A stretch of DNA of 16,674 nt from positions 1 to 16,674 of the forward strand of contig DIXH01000090.1 of the NCBI GenBank assembly GCA_002428605.1, read 5' to 3'. The stretch comes from Clostridiaceae bacterium UBA6085 (GTDB lineage Bacteria; Bacillota; Clostridia; Clostridiales; Clostridiaceae). Below are positions 1-6,600 of the stretch, piece by piece (position 1 is the stretch's first letter; every line of letters begins with the position of its first letter). The notes beneath the pieces were generated by a model. The model was not told the DNA's origin and did no database searches. It saw nothing but the letters and a program-made list of their open reading frames with translations. Position numbers and translations under genes: made by a program.

Positions 1-2
1 TT

Positions 3-203
3 TGCGCAAGCTTTTTCATCAATCAGTTTGACCATGTTTTCGCATGGGATAGCATGGATGGAGAAATCATTGATAAGGTGGTAGTCATAGAGACCACTAT
101 CCGGATCAAGAATTTAGGGATACATACTGTTACCTATAGCGTCACTGATCCACAGGGAAAGACAACAACCAAGACAGTGAATATTGAAGTGGCTGATCCT
201 TAA
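3..203 (+). CDS. C-terminal fragment of a surface protein with a DUF5011-like Ig domain (partial)
   Basis: The reading frame is open from the window edge to a TAA at 201-203, so only the last 66 residues are seen. They hold a tryptophan-aspartate segment (WDSMDGEIIDKV) followed by GIHTVTYSVTDPQGKTTTK. This is the usual pattern of the DUF5011/Cry22-like bacterial Ig domain (D.dG.it..V, then G.ytVtY.vtD.aGn.at.t). Such domains are repeated in secreted or wall-bound proteins of Gram-positive bacteria, where they act as stalks or binding modules. The catalytic or anchoring part lies outside the window. A lysine/glutamate-rich reading frame stays open just past the stop in the +1 frame (199-315), so the annotated end may be a frameshift. 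The family call is fairly sure; the function of the whole protein is unknown. Confidence 0.6.
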   Translation, partial: CASFFINQFDHVFAWDSMDGEIIDKVVVIETTIRIKNLGIHTVTYSVTDPQGKTTTKTVNIEVADP

Positions 204-348
204 ATCCGAGACCATTGAAATCCTGGATGAAGAGAAGTACAAGGGGAAGAAAGAAGATGAACAAATAGAGTTTCTTTATGAAAAGACCAACAATGGAAAA
301 AGCGACAAAGGCTAAATAACTGACTGACAAGAATAAAAAGTAAGACTG

Positions 349-396
349 AAGGCCCTAAGGCAGGATCGAGATCAAGCCTTAGGGCCTTTTCTTGGT
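349..396 (+). terminator. Rho-independent terminator
   Basis: A perfect 13-bp stem (349-361 with 376-388) starting AAGGCCCTAAGGC, with a 14-nt loop and followed by a T-rich stretch (TTCTTGGTTT). It closes the transcription unit of the partial gene at the left edge and insulates the tetR region. Confidence 0.85.
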
Positions 397-636
397 TTAT
401 ATCTATAAAGTGACTGAAGTTCCAGATGCGATGAATCCTGTGTATGTCTTCAATCCTGATTGTCCGTGTATTTTCAGATCCGTGACAGACTTACTGTAAA
501 TTTAGAGTGAGTTTATTTGAGTGTATTTCTTTGGATGCAAGCAGGTTATGCTTTGGATCTCCTAAGTTGGATTTTACGATTCGGGTCCTTTTTGTATTAA
601 GTATTGCTGCTTGAATTTATTGTATGACACGCCAAG
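397..636. other. Intergenic stretch with no recognised feature
   Basis: Between the terminator and the tetR promoter region I see no convincing gene, RNA or repeat. A 29-codon frame from a GTG at 410 to a stop at 497-499 has no ribosome binding site and was not accepted. Confidence 0.5.
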
Positions 637-649
637 TATTGATAATAAT
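637..649 (+). promoter_or_regulatory. Candidate TetR operator (tetR copy)
   Basis: TATTGATAATAAT here matches TATTGACAATAAT at 1460-1472 in 12 of 13 positions. This copy abuts the tetR -35 box at 649-654, a position where a bound repressor would block polymerase, which would fit autoregulation. Visual match only. Confidence 0.4.
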
Positions 650-677
650 TGAACAATGTGTTAATAAATGGTATAAT
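649..677 (+). promoter_or_regulatory. Sigma-A-type promoter for the tetR gene
   Basis: TTGAAC (649-654), a 17-bp spacer, then a perfect TATAAT (672-677). The surroundings at 640-760 are very AT-rich and include small palindromes ACAATTGT (683-690) and TAATTATAATTA (694-705) downstream of the -10 box, which could also be regulator sites. The leader to the tetR start is about 160 nt. Confidence 0.65.
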
Positions 678-846
678 TATTAACAATTGTAAGTAATTAT
701 AATTATAGGTAATTATTATATTTATAGATGTAAATATAATGTAATATAGATATCTTGTTTATTGCGCGGTATTTTCACTTAAGTCCAATTCCATAGAGGG
801 TTTATGCTGGTTTCAAGGTTCTAACGATAAATGGAGGAGTCCAGGT

Positions 847-1392
847 ATGACTAAGGATGCTACATCCACAAAACAGCTTGTCTACGAATCACTATCCAAG
901 CTGCTTCTTACAAAGTCAATTGAAAACCTGACAGTCAATGACATCATACGATCTTCAGGGGTGAGCCGTGCTACCTTCTACAGGCATTTCCTGGATAAGT
1001 ATGACGTAATGACCTCGTACTACAAGAGCATACTCGAAAGCACCCTGTTCACCTTCAATGAAGGTGTGCCCTGGAAGGATGCGGTATGCGCGATTTACGG
1101 AGTCATAAAGGACAATCCGAAATTCTTCCAGAACGCCTTCAGATGCCAGGATGCAAATTCCTTAAAGTGCTTCATTTACAGGATGAGCAGGGATTTTCAC
1201 CTGGACATACTAAGGAGGAGTGGTGTGGACATCAGCGACTGGAGAGTGGTCTGGACACTTGAGTCACATATTTACGGCGGACTTGAGATAACGGACAGAT
1301 GGATCATGGGAGGAGCCAAGGAGTCAGTTGATGAACTGGTGGATGTTTTGAATAAGGGCATACCTTCCATCTTTGTCAAGTACTTCCTCTGA
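847..1392 (+). CDS. TetR/AcrR-family transcriptional regulator
   Basis: This is a 181-residue regulator of usual TetR length. The N-terminal DNA-binding domain spans about residues 8-55. The helix-turn-helix is at 28-54, with the family signature LTVNDIIRSSGVSRATFYRH and the K-D-x after it. The C-terminal part (60-181) is helical and tryptophan-containing, ending in the VDELVDVLNKGI type of helix seen in many TetR ligand domains; its ligand cannot be told. GGAGG at 832-836 supports the ATG. The gene sits just upstream of the Tat-exported flavoprotein operon on the same strand, with about 110 bp between, and the two promoters share a 13-bp motif. I infer that it represses itself and the flavoprotein operon, possibly responding to the reductase substrate. 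Confidence 0.85.
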   Translation: MTKDATSTKQLVYESLSKLLLTKSIENLTVNDIIRSSGVSRATFYRHFLDKYDVMTSYYKSILESTLFTFNEGVPWKDAVCAIYGVIKDNPKFFQNAFRCQDANSLKCFIYRMSRDFHLDILRRSGVDISDWRVVWTLESHIYGGLEITDRWIMGGAKESVDELVDVLNKGIPSIFVKYFL

Positions 1393-1425
1393 TTGGAGGA
1401 TGAGACACTTTAGGCTTTCTGTTTC

Positions 1426-1454
1426 TTGAATACGTTAGATGTTTAACAGATAAT
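1426..1454 (+). promoter_or_regulatory. Promoter of the flavoprotein/Tat operon
   Basis: TTGAAT (1426-1431), a 17-bp spacer, then GATAAT (1449-1454). The predicted transcription start falls near 1461, inside the candidate operator at 1460-1472. TTGACA at 1462-1467 resembles a -35 box but has no -10 box at a workable distance. Confidence 0.5.
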
Positions 1455-1459
1455 TATGG

Positions 1460-1472
1460 TATTGACAATAAT
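1460..1472 (+). promoter_or_regulatory. Candidate TetR operator (flavoprotein operon copy)
   Basis: TATTGACAATAAT contains the inverted repeat TATTG-A-CAATA (1460-1470). It covers the predicted transcription start of the flavoprotein operon and repeats, with one mismatch, the site at the tetR promoter (637-649). That placement suits repression. Confidence 0.4.
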
Positions 1473-1501
1473 ATAACATAATATCTGAAAGGGGATTCAA
1501 C

Positions 1502-3022
1502 ATGATTTCAAGAAGAGACTTTCTGAAGGGTGCTGCGGCAAGCGCAGTCGGAGCAGCTACGATCGGTGTTCTGGGTGCATGCACGCAGGATGACAAGACC
1601 GCTACCTCCTCCATCAAATGGGACAAGGAGACAGACGTACTTATTGTCGGAGGCGGCGGTACAGGAGTGGCAGCTATGCTTCAGGCGGCAAATGACGGAG
1701 CAAAGGTTCTTGTCCTTGAAAAGGCGGGAATCGCAGGAGGAACGACAAACCTTTCCGGAGGAGTAATGCAGGCTGCCGGTACTGAATACCAGAAGAGCCT
1801 TACAGGCTTCAAGGACGATACGCCAGAGAAGCATGCTGAGCTCTGGATCAAGGGTGGAGAAGGCTATATAGACGAGGAGCTTGTCAAAGACCTTGCCAAG
1901 GGAGCTCCAGAACACATAAAGTGGCTGTCAGACCTGGGACTCAAATGGACAAGCGTATACGGACACAACCATGTGCCTTACATAGACAAATCCCTCTATG
2001 CAGACCGTATCCATGTATATGAGGGCGGCGGAGCAAGCGGACAGGGAGTGCTTCTCGTCCAGACCATGCTCAAGGCGGCACTTGCCAAGGGAGCTCTCAT
2101 AGAGTACAACACAGAGGCTACAAAGCTCCTTACTGATGCAACAGGTACCGTAATAGGAGTCGTTGCAAAATCAGGGGACAAGTCCATGAACATAAAGGCC
2201 AACAAGGGTGTCATACTTGCAGCAGCGAGCATAGACCAGAATGTTGAGATGGCGAAGGAACTCAGCCAGCAGCATTACTGGGACCTTACCACGCAGCTGT
2301 GTCTTTCAGTCAAGACTGATACAGGAGACGGCATAAGGATGGCACAGGAGCTCGGAGCGGCAGTCGCAGGCTTTGGCGGATGCATAGACTTCTGCCTGAA
2401 GACAGGAAATGCGACTACAAACAAGAACAAGGTATTCCCTTCGTTCATAGTCAACAAGAAGGGCAGAAGATTCGTATGCGAGGACGCAACCTATGCTTAC
2501 CATTACAGGGCGATATTCCAGCAGGAATCACAGCTTAACGGACCTACCTACATGATCTTCGCAAAGAGCAGCCTTGCAGCTGTCGGAGCTCCATGGACTG
2601 AAGAAAGCGTGGCAGCTGATATCAAGGCAGGGACAGTTCTTACAGCTGATACCATAGAAGGGCTGGCAAAGCTCATAGCTGTAGATGAGGAAAACCTTGC
2701 GGCTACACTTGCCACCTGGAATGCGGACACAGCTGCAGGGAAGGATGACCAGTTCGATAGGATAGACGGACTCGTACCGCTTGAAGGACCGTTCTATGCA
2801 TACAAGAACGTTTCAGGAAACCTTGGCTCACTGGGCGGAGTCAAGATAAACGTCGAGACCCAGGTGCTCAAGCCAAATGGAGAGCCAATACCTCACCTTT
2901 TCGCAGGCGGACTTAATGCAGGCGGATGGATAGGACCATACTATCCAGGTTCAGGAACTGCGATAATCGGAACAGTCCACCAGGGAAGAAAAGCGGGAGC
3001 TAACGCTGCCAAGATCAAGTAA
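1502..3022 (+). CDS. Tat-exported FAD-dependent reductase (fumarate reductase/KstD-type flavoprotein fold), predicted lipoprotein
   Basis: This is a 506-residue flavoprotein. Residues 3-9 (SRRDFLK) are a twin-arginine signal. A lipobox LGAC at 24-27 predicts lipidation at C27, so the enzyme should sit on the outer face of the membrane. The FAD Rossmann motif is at 45-74 (DVLIVGGGGTG, ending in the ribose-binding Glu73), followed by GGTTNLSGG. The middle contains the flavoprotein-family segment KGRRFVCED. The C-terminal FAD-binding end has YYPGSGTAI (480-488) where true fumarate reductases have the HGxNRLGGN motif, so the substrate is probably not fumarate. YPGxG recalls 3-ketosteroid dehydrogenases. 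The ATG follows an AAGGGG site. The downstream genes encode a Tat translocase and an FMN-binding lipoprotein, the likely exporter and electron donor. The substrate is unknown. The Tat signal and FAD domain are certain; the oxidoreductase direction is inferred. Confidence 0.85.
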   Translation: MISRRDFLKGAAASAVGAATIGVLGACTQDDKTATSSIKWDKETDVLIVGGGGTGVAAMLQAANDGAKVLVLEKAGIAGGTTNLSGGVMQAAGTEYQKSLTGFKDDTPEKHAELWIKGGEGYIDEELVKDLAKGAPEHIKWLSDLGLKWTSVYGHNHVPYIDKSLYADRIHVYEGGGASGQGVLLVQTMLKAALAKGALIEYNTEATKLLTDATGTVIGVVAKSGDKSMNIKANKGVILAAASIDQNVEMAKELSQQHYWDLTTQLCLSVKTDTGDGIRMAQELGAAVAGFGGCIDFCLKTGNATTNKNKVFPSFIVNKKGRRFVCEDATYAYHYRAIFQQESQLNGPTYMIFAKSSLAAVGAPWTEESVAADIKAGTVLTADTIEGLAKLIAVDEENLAATLATWNADTAAGKDDQFDRIDGLVPLEGPFYAYKNVSGNLGSLGGVKINVETQVLKPNGEPIPHLFAGGLNAGGWIGPYYPGSGTAIIGTVHQGRKAGANAAKIK

Positions 3023-3044
3023 ATTATAGGATATACGTCTGAAT

Positions 3045-3069
3045 GGGCCGAAGGATAAGCCTTCGGCCC
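3045..3069 (+). other. Strong intra-operon hairpin lacking a U-tract
   Basis: GGGCCGAAGG (3045-3054) pairs perfectly with CCTTCGGCCC (3060-3069) around a 5-nt loop. The bases that follow (TCACAGACAC) contain no T run, so it is unlikely to be a full terminator. It lies in the 93-bp gap between the reductase and the tat genes. It may protect the 3' end of the reductase message or cause partial termination, giving more reductase than translocase. Confidence 0.6.
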
Positions 3070-3115
3070 TCACAGACACAAACTGATGTTTTGACGAGAT
3101 AAGTGGAGGTTTCCC

Positions 3116-3439
3116 ATGAAGATAGGAACTACCGAATTCATTGTGATCCTAATCGTGGCGCTTCTGGCGCTGGGGCCTGAGAAAATGCCGATTTATGCCA
3201 AAAAGCTTGGAAAGGCTATAAGCATGATAAAGGAATTGTCAGGAAAGATCACTGAGGAGATCAAGGAAAATGTTACGGATCCGCTTGCTGAAGCTGTGGA
3301 GCCGCTGACAAGCCTAAAAAAAGATATCAGCGCTTCAGTACAGATGACATTGGATGCTGACAAAAGCACTGCAGAGAGAGCCATGACTACAGAGGCTGAT
3401 ACCAATAAAAATGTTGGTGGCGAATACGCAGCGTTGTAA
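3116..3439 (+). CDS. TatA/TatB-family twin-arginine translocase subunit (long form)
   Basis: This is a 107-residue TatA/B-type protein. It has a short N-terminus, one membrane helix at about residues 7-20 with a glutamate at its start (E7), the LGP hinge followed by EKMP, and then a basic amphipathic helix (KKLGKAISMIKEL). A long charged tail (about 45-107) follows, which is TatB-like in length. GGAGG at 3105-3109 supports the ATG. The helix of this family forms the membrane-disturbing part of the Tat pore and works with TatC. A second, minimal TatA follows 45 bp later. Two TatA/B paralogues with very different tails next to TatC suggest a three-part system. Gram-positive bacteria more often use two-part TatAC, so assigning this one as the TatB-like subunit is an inference from tail length. 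Confidence 0.85.
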   Translation: MKIGTTEFIVILIVALLALGPEKMPIYAKKLGKAISMIKELSGKITEEIKENVTDPLAEAVEPLTSLKKDISASVQMTLDADKSTAERAMTTEADTNKNVGGEYAAL

Positions 3440-3484
3440 AAGAGTTTCAGGCTTTTACTATTTGATACTAAAAGGAGAATGAAT

Positions 3485-3646
3485 ATGTTCGGAAGACTTG
3501 GTACAACAGAACAGCTTGTAGTACTTGCAATAGTGATGGTAGTATTCGGACCGAAGCAGCTGCCTAAGCTTGGTAGCATCTTTGGTAAATCCATAAAGAA
3601 CTTCAAGGAAGGCGTCGCAGGAAGTGATGAGAACACTGCTGAGTAG
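3485..3646 (+). CDS. tatA: Minimal TatA twin-arginine translocase subunit
   Basis: This 53-residue gene is short enough to be missed by length cut-offs. The product starts MFGRLGTTEQLVVLAIVMVV, then FGPKQLPKLGSIFG. It therefore has a membrane helix, the conserved FGP hinge, the KxLPxLG turn and an amphipathic helix (KSIKNFKEG), ending soon after. That is the whole TatA core with almost no C-terminal tail, near the lower size limit of the family. AAGGAG at 3472-3477 sits 7 nt before the ATG. TatC follows 11 bp downstream, which points to shared transcription. I take this as the pore-forming TatA and the longer paralogue before it as a TatB-like partner. The family is sure; the division of labour is inferred. 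Confidence 0.88.
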   Translation: MFGRLGTTEQLVVLAIVMVVFGPKQLPKLGSIFGKSIKNFKEGVAGSDENTAE

Positions 3647-3657
3647 CATAGGAGACG

Positions 3658-4434
3658 GTGAATTTGAAGAAGAAGAAAAAGCCTGCCAATAATGGAAAGG
3701 ACATGGGCCTTGTGGACCACCTGAAGGAGCTCAGGAACCGTCTTATCATAGTAGTGGTGGTATTTGTACTGGCTACTGTAATAAGCTTCAATTTCTGCGA
3801 CGAGATAGTGGACATACTGATCTCAAATGCAAAGGCGTTTGACTATACGCTCGTATATCTAGCTCCAGGGGAGCTGTTCATGGAATATGTAAGGCTTTCT
3901 GTAATATGCGGAATTGTGATCTCATCACCTGTCATACTGCATCAGGTATGGGGGTTCGTTAGGCCGGGACTTGAGAAGCATGAGAACAGGCTGGTATTCT
4001 TTTCTCTTGTTGCAGGACTCTTCTTCTTCCTATGCGGTACTGCCTTCTCCTATTTTGTGGCAGTCCCCATGCTTCTGATGTTTTTCGCAGGAGTGGACCA
4101 GAGCCAGGCAATAAGCGCAACCATATCAGTACAGAACTATCTGGCATTCATATTTTCAACTCTGCTCTCATTCGGCATTGTGTTCGAGCTTCCGGTAATA
4201 ATATCACTGCTCACCGGACTCGGACTGCTGAAGCCCGAATGGCTCATTAAAAGCAGAAGGCTCGTAATAGTCATAATATTCATCATAGGAGCTATAATAA
4301 CTCCTCCGGACGTGGTATCCCAGCTACTGGTTTCAATACCCATGATGATACTTTTCGAGATAAGCGTGATCATGAGCAGGATCATAAGCAAAAGAAAGAT
4401 CAAGCGCCAGAAGGCGGCACTAAAGAATATCTGA
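3658..4434 (+). CDS. tatC: Sec-independent (Tat) translocase subunit TatC
   Basis: This is a 258-residue polytopic protein with about six membrane helices, the normal TatC size. Conserved TatC features are the cytosolic N-terminal HLKELRNRL (residues 21-29, with the glutamate and arginine that read the twin-arginine signal), the first periplasmic region with FMEY, VRPGLEKHENR (101-111), FELPVI (176-181) and the late ITPPDVVSQLLVSIP. The start is uncertain. GTG at 3658 is only 3 nt from the AGGAG at 3650-3654. The in-frame TTG at 3664 has a 9-nt spacing and would be the better start, shortening the protein by two residues. TatC is the receptor for twin-arginine signals. In this operon its obvious client is the flavoprotein upstream. 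Confidence 0.95.
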   Translation: MNLKKKKKPANNGKDMGLVDHLKELRNRLIIVVVVFVLATVISFNFCDEIVDILISNAKAFDYTLVYLAPGELFMEYVRLSVICGIVISSPVILHQVWGFVRPGLEKHENRLVFFSLVAGLFFFLCGTAFSYFVAVPMLLMFFAGVDQSQAISATISVQNYLAFIFSTLLSFGIVFELPVIISLLTGLGLLKPEWLIKSRRLVIVIIFIIGAIITPPDVVSQLLVSIPMMILFEISVIMSRIISKRKIKRQKAALKNI

Positions 4435-4449
4435 TTTTAAGGAGTTAAC

Positions 4450-4800
4450 ATGAAGAAATTTTTCAGAACTATAGTAATTACAATGGCAACAGCAGCAATG
4501 CTTGCAAGCACAGGCTGCGCCTCCAAGGGAGCCTTCAAGGACGGCACCTACGAAGGAGTCAGCATGAAGGGAATGCATGGAGAACTCAAGGTTGAGGTCA
4601 AGGTAGCAGGCGGTAAGATCAGCTCTGTCAGCGTAACTTCGCATAACGAGACAGCCGGCATAGGAACAGCAGCAATCGACCAGATACCGGCAAAGATCAT
4701 AGAAAAGCAGTCAGTTGAGGTTGATGCCATATCCGGAGCTACGATCACATCAGTAGCCATTCTCGAAGCAGTATCAGGGGCTTTGGATAAGGCAAAATAG
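4450..4800 (+). CDS. FMN-binding-domain lipoprotein (ApbE-flavinylated electron carrier)
   Basis: This is a 116-residue protein. Its signal peptide ends in ASTGC, placing the lipid-bearing cysteine at residue 23. The rest is one FMN_bind domain: DGTYEG near 31-36, GKISSVSV at 55-62, and the attachment motif DAISGAT at 92-98. In this family the FMN transferase ApbE attaches FMN through a phosphoester to the last threonine (T98). Proteins of this kind pass electrons to extracytosolic reductases, and in UrdA-type enzymes the domain is fused to the FAD subunit. Here it is a separate gene 15 bp after tatC, with AAGGAG before the ATG. I infer that it feeds electrons to the flavoprotein of this operon. 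No apbE is present in the window, so flavinylation would need an enzyme encoded elsewhere. Confidence 0.85.
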   Translation: MKKFFRTIVITMATAAMLASTGCASKGAFKDGTYEGVSMKGMHGELKVEVKVAGGKISSVSVTSHNETAGIGTAAIDQIPAKIIEKQSVEVDAISGATITSVAILEAVSGALDKAK

Positions 4801-4855
4801 TATTCTAAAGAATGCCTTTGTTTCGCATCTTTTAGCTAATAGCATATTGATGAAT

Positions 4856-4892
4856 GCCCGCAGCATGGCTTTGCCTGATGCGGGCTTCTTGC
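4856..4892 (+). terminator. Terminator of the flavoprotein/Tat operon
   Basis: GCCCGCA (4856-4862) pairs with TGCGGGC (4879-4885). A small inner GGC-TTT-GCC stem lies in the loop and TTCTT follows. It ends the operon that begins near 1461. Confidence 0.7.
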
Positions 4893-4928
4893 ATAACCAG
4901 TTTAGTTAAGTAAGGGTACTGAATTGCG

Positions 4929-4957
4929 TTGCTCTTTTACGCTTTTAACTCTAAAAT
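4929..4957 (+). promoter_or_regulatory. Probable promoter of the sigma-54 activator gene
   Basis: TTGCTC (4929-4934), a 17-bp spacer and TAAAAT (4952-4957), placed about 30 bp before the start codon region. The -35 match is partial. Confidence 0.4.
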
Positions 4958-4988
4958 AATTACAAACGCAGTGGAATGAGGGGCAAAT

Positions 4989-6557
4989 ATGAAGGTTTCG
5001 GATTTTTTAAACAGAGTATCGGTTCTGGACATAGCAGGAACAACACTGATAGGTGAAGCAAGCATACAGGACTTACGGAACGACATGATCAGCACGGACG
5101 AAAGCCAATTGACTGTTATTGATGAGAATGGAGAAAAGCTGGGTGAAGTCGATGCTTCGAACATCAGGTACCTGGTTTCAAAGTACAGCGAACTCCCAGC
5201 CATGGACCTGCTGGATCAATTCAGGGAAGCAATTGTCATCATTGACGATAACGGAAGGATATTCTACATAAATGAGGCATATAAGAAGATAATAGGAGTT
5301 AAGGCCAGAAAGGTAGTTGGCAAATTTATTTACGACATCGAAGGTTCTGCACTTCTTTATGAGGTGCTCAGGAGTGGGAAGCCGATGGTTCAGGAAAAGC
5401 ACTTCGTGAAATCAGTCAACAAGTATGTGTCTCTCAGGATGTGCCCTCTGCACAAGGAAAGCAGGATAATTGGAGCTTTCTCGATATTCACTGACATAAC
5501 TGAAATTGATAACCTGAACAACGAGGTCAAGCGATATTCAGGTATCGTGGAGGAGTACCACAGGGAAAAAGAAGCTGAGAGCGAAGCCTTGAGAGCACAA
5601 ATAATCGGCAACAGCCCGAATTTCATCAGGATACTTGACCAGGCGGGGATAGTTGCCAAGACTGATGCGGCAGTCCTTGTAAGTGGAACCAATGGCTCAG
5701 GCAAAGAGGTCATCACAAGACTCATACATATGACATCAGAAAGACGCAGCAAGCCATTCATTACTGTCAACTGCAGTGCAATACCTGAGTCCCTTATCGA
5801 AAGTGAGCTTTTCGGATATGAGGAAGGTTCTTTCACCGGGTCCAGAAAGGGTGGCCAGATGGGTAAGTTCGAGCTGGCAAACAAAGGTACGATTTTCCTT
5901 GATGAGATTGGCGATATGCCACTGCAGATGCAGGCAAAGCTTCTTAGGGTGCTTGAACGAGGTGAAATTGAGAAGATAGGGCGACAGAAGAATGTCGAAG
6001 TGGATGTGAGGATTATCGCTGCGACAAACCAGCCACTTCCTGAACTGATCAAACAGAAGAAATTCAGGGAAGACTTATACTATAGACTGAACGTGGTTAA
6101 TCTTACCGTACCATCTCTTAAGGACAGGGGGAATGACGTCATCCTGCTGGCGAACCATTTTGCGGATACATTCTGTGCAAAATATAAAAAGAAGCTCACA
6201 ATTTCCGATGAGGCATATCGTGCACTTGGAAGGTATGGATGGCCGGGTAATGTGAGAGAGCTTCAGAACAGCATAGAACATGCCGTAATTCTATGTTCGG
6301 GTCCAAGCATAATGAGGGAGCACCTTCCTGTCAGGATTTTGGAAATTGAAATGGTAGAACCTGATGAACCATCACAAGTGTCAACACTACTAAATGAAGA
6401 TGTTGATTATGTGAGATACATGGCCAGAGCCGAAAAGCAGCTTATGCTCGAAGCTTTGGAAAGGTCATCAGGAAGCAGGACCAAGGCAATGCAGCTACTT
6501 GGCTTAAGCAGGAGAACATTCTACAGAAAATTAAAGGAAAACGGCATTGTGCCATAA
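4989..6557 (+). CDS. Sigma-54-dependent transcriptional activator (PAS, AAA+, Fis HTH)
   Basis: This 522-residue enhancer-binding protein has four parts. Residues 1-66 look like a half CBS-type segment (QLTVIDENGEKLGEVDASN). A PAS sensor spans about 72-170 and a coiled-coil linker 174-203. The AAA+ sigma-54 interaction domain covers about 205-440 and a Fis-type HTH lies at 488-520 (SRTKAMQLLGLSRRTFYRKL). Walker A is GTNGSGKE (233-240) and Walker B IFLDEI (302-307). The arginine-finger region FREDLYYRL is at 359-367. The sigma-54 contact loop is GSFTGS (280-285) where the consensus is GAFTGA; the key F and T are kept. There is no receiver domain, so PAS ligand or redox state is the likely signal. 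GAGGGG precedes the ATG. The next operon begins with a sigma-54 promoter, so this protein is its probable activator. Confidence 0.93.
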   Translation: MKVSDFLNRVSVLDIAGTTLIGEASIQDLRNDMISTDESQLTVIDENGEKLGEVDASNIRYLVSKYSELPAMDLLDQFREAIVIIDDNGRIFYINEAYKKIIGVKARKVVGKFIYDIEGSALLYEVLRSGKPMVQEKHFVKSVNKYVSLRMCPLHKESRIIGAFSIFTDITEIDNLNNEVKRYSGIVEEYHREKEAESEALRAQIIGNSPNFIRILDQAGIVAKTDAAVLVSGTNGSGKEVITRLIHMTSERRSKPFITVNCSAIPESLIESELFGYEEGSFTGSRKGGQMGKFELANKGTIFLDEIGDMPLQMQAKLLRVLERGEIEKIGRQKNVEVDVRIIAATNQPLPELIKQKKFREDLYYRLNVVNLTVPSLKDRGNDVILLANHFADTFCAKYKKKLTISDEAYRALGRYGWPGNVRELQNSIEHAVILCSGPSIMREHLPVRILEIEMVEPDEPSQVSTLLNEDVDYVRYMARAEKQLMLEALERSSGSRTKAMQLLGLSRRTFYRKLKENGIVP

Positions 6558-6600
6558 AGTAAACAGAATGCCAATATAGATACATTATTTTTTATTAAAG

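Noticed and set aside
142..330. Minus-strand 62-residue hydrophobic frame over the end of the Ig-domain gene
   Set aside because: It is the complement of a Lys/Glu-rich plus-strand frame, which automatically gives Phe/Leu-rich antisense. It has no ribosome site or promoter.
410..499. 29-codon frame starting at GTG 410
   Set aside because: The composition looks partly protein-like, but there is no ribosome binding site and no recognisable family, and it lies between a terminator and a promoter region.
1462..1467. Perfect TTGACA as the flavoprotein operon -35 box
   Set aside because: There is no -10 box at 16-18 bp downstream before the ribosome site. The TTGAAT/GATAAT pair just upstream fits better.
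1508..1915. Minus-strand 135-residue frame inside the flavoprotein gene
   Set aside because: It is a shadow of a strongly recognised gene, with no start signals of its own.
3193..3720. Minus-strand 175-residue frame across the tatA genes
   Set aside because: The plus strand carries two clear TatA/B proteins and the start of tatC. The antisense frame has no family resemblance.
5390..6052. Minus-strand 220-residue frame inside the sigma-54 activator gene
   Set aside because: It is antisense of conserved PAS and AAA+ coding sequence, is serine-rich, and has no ribosome site.
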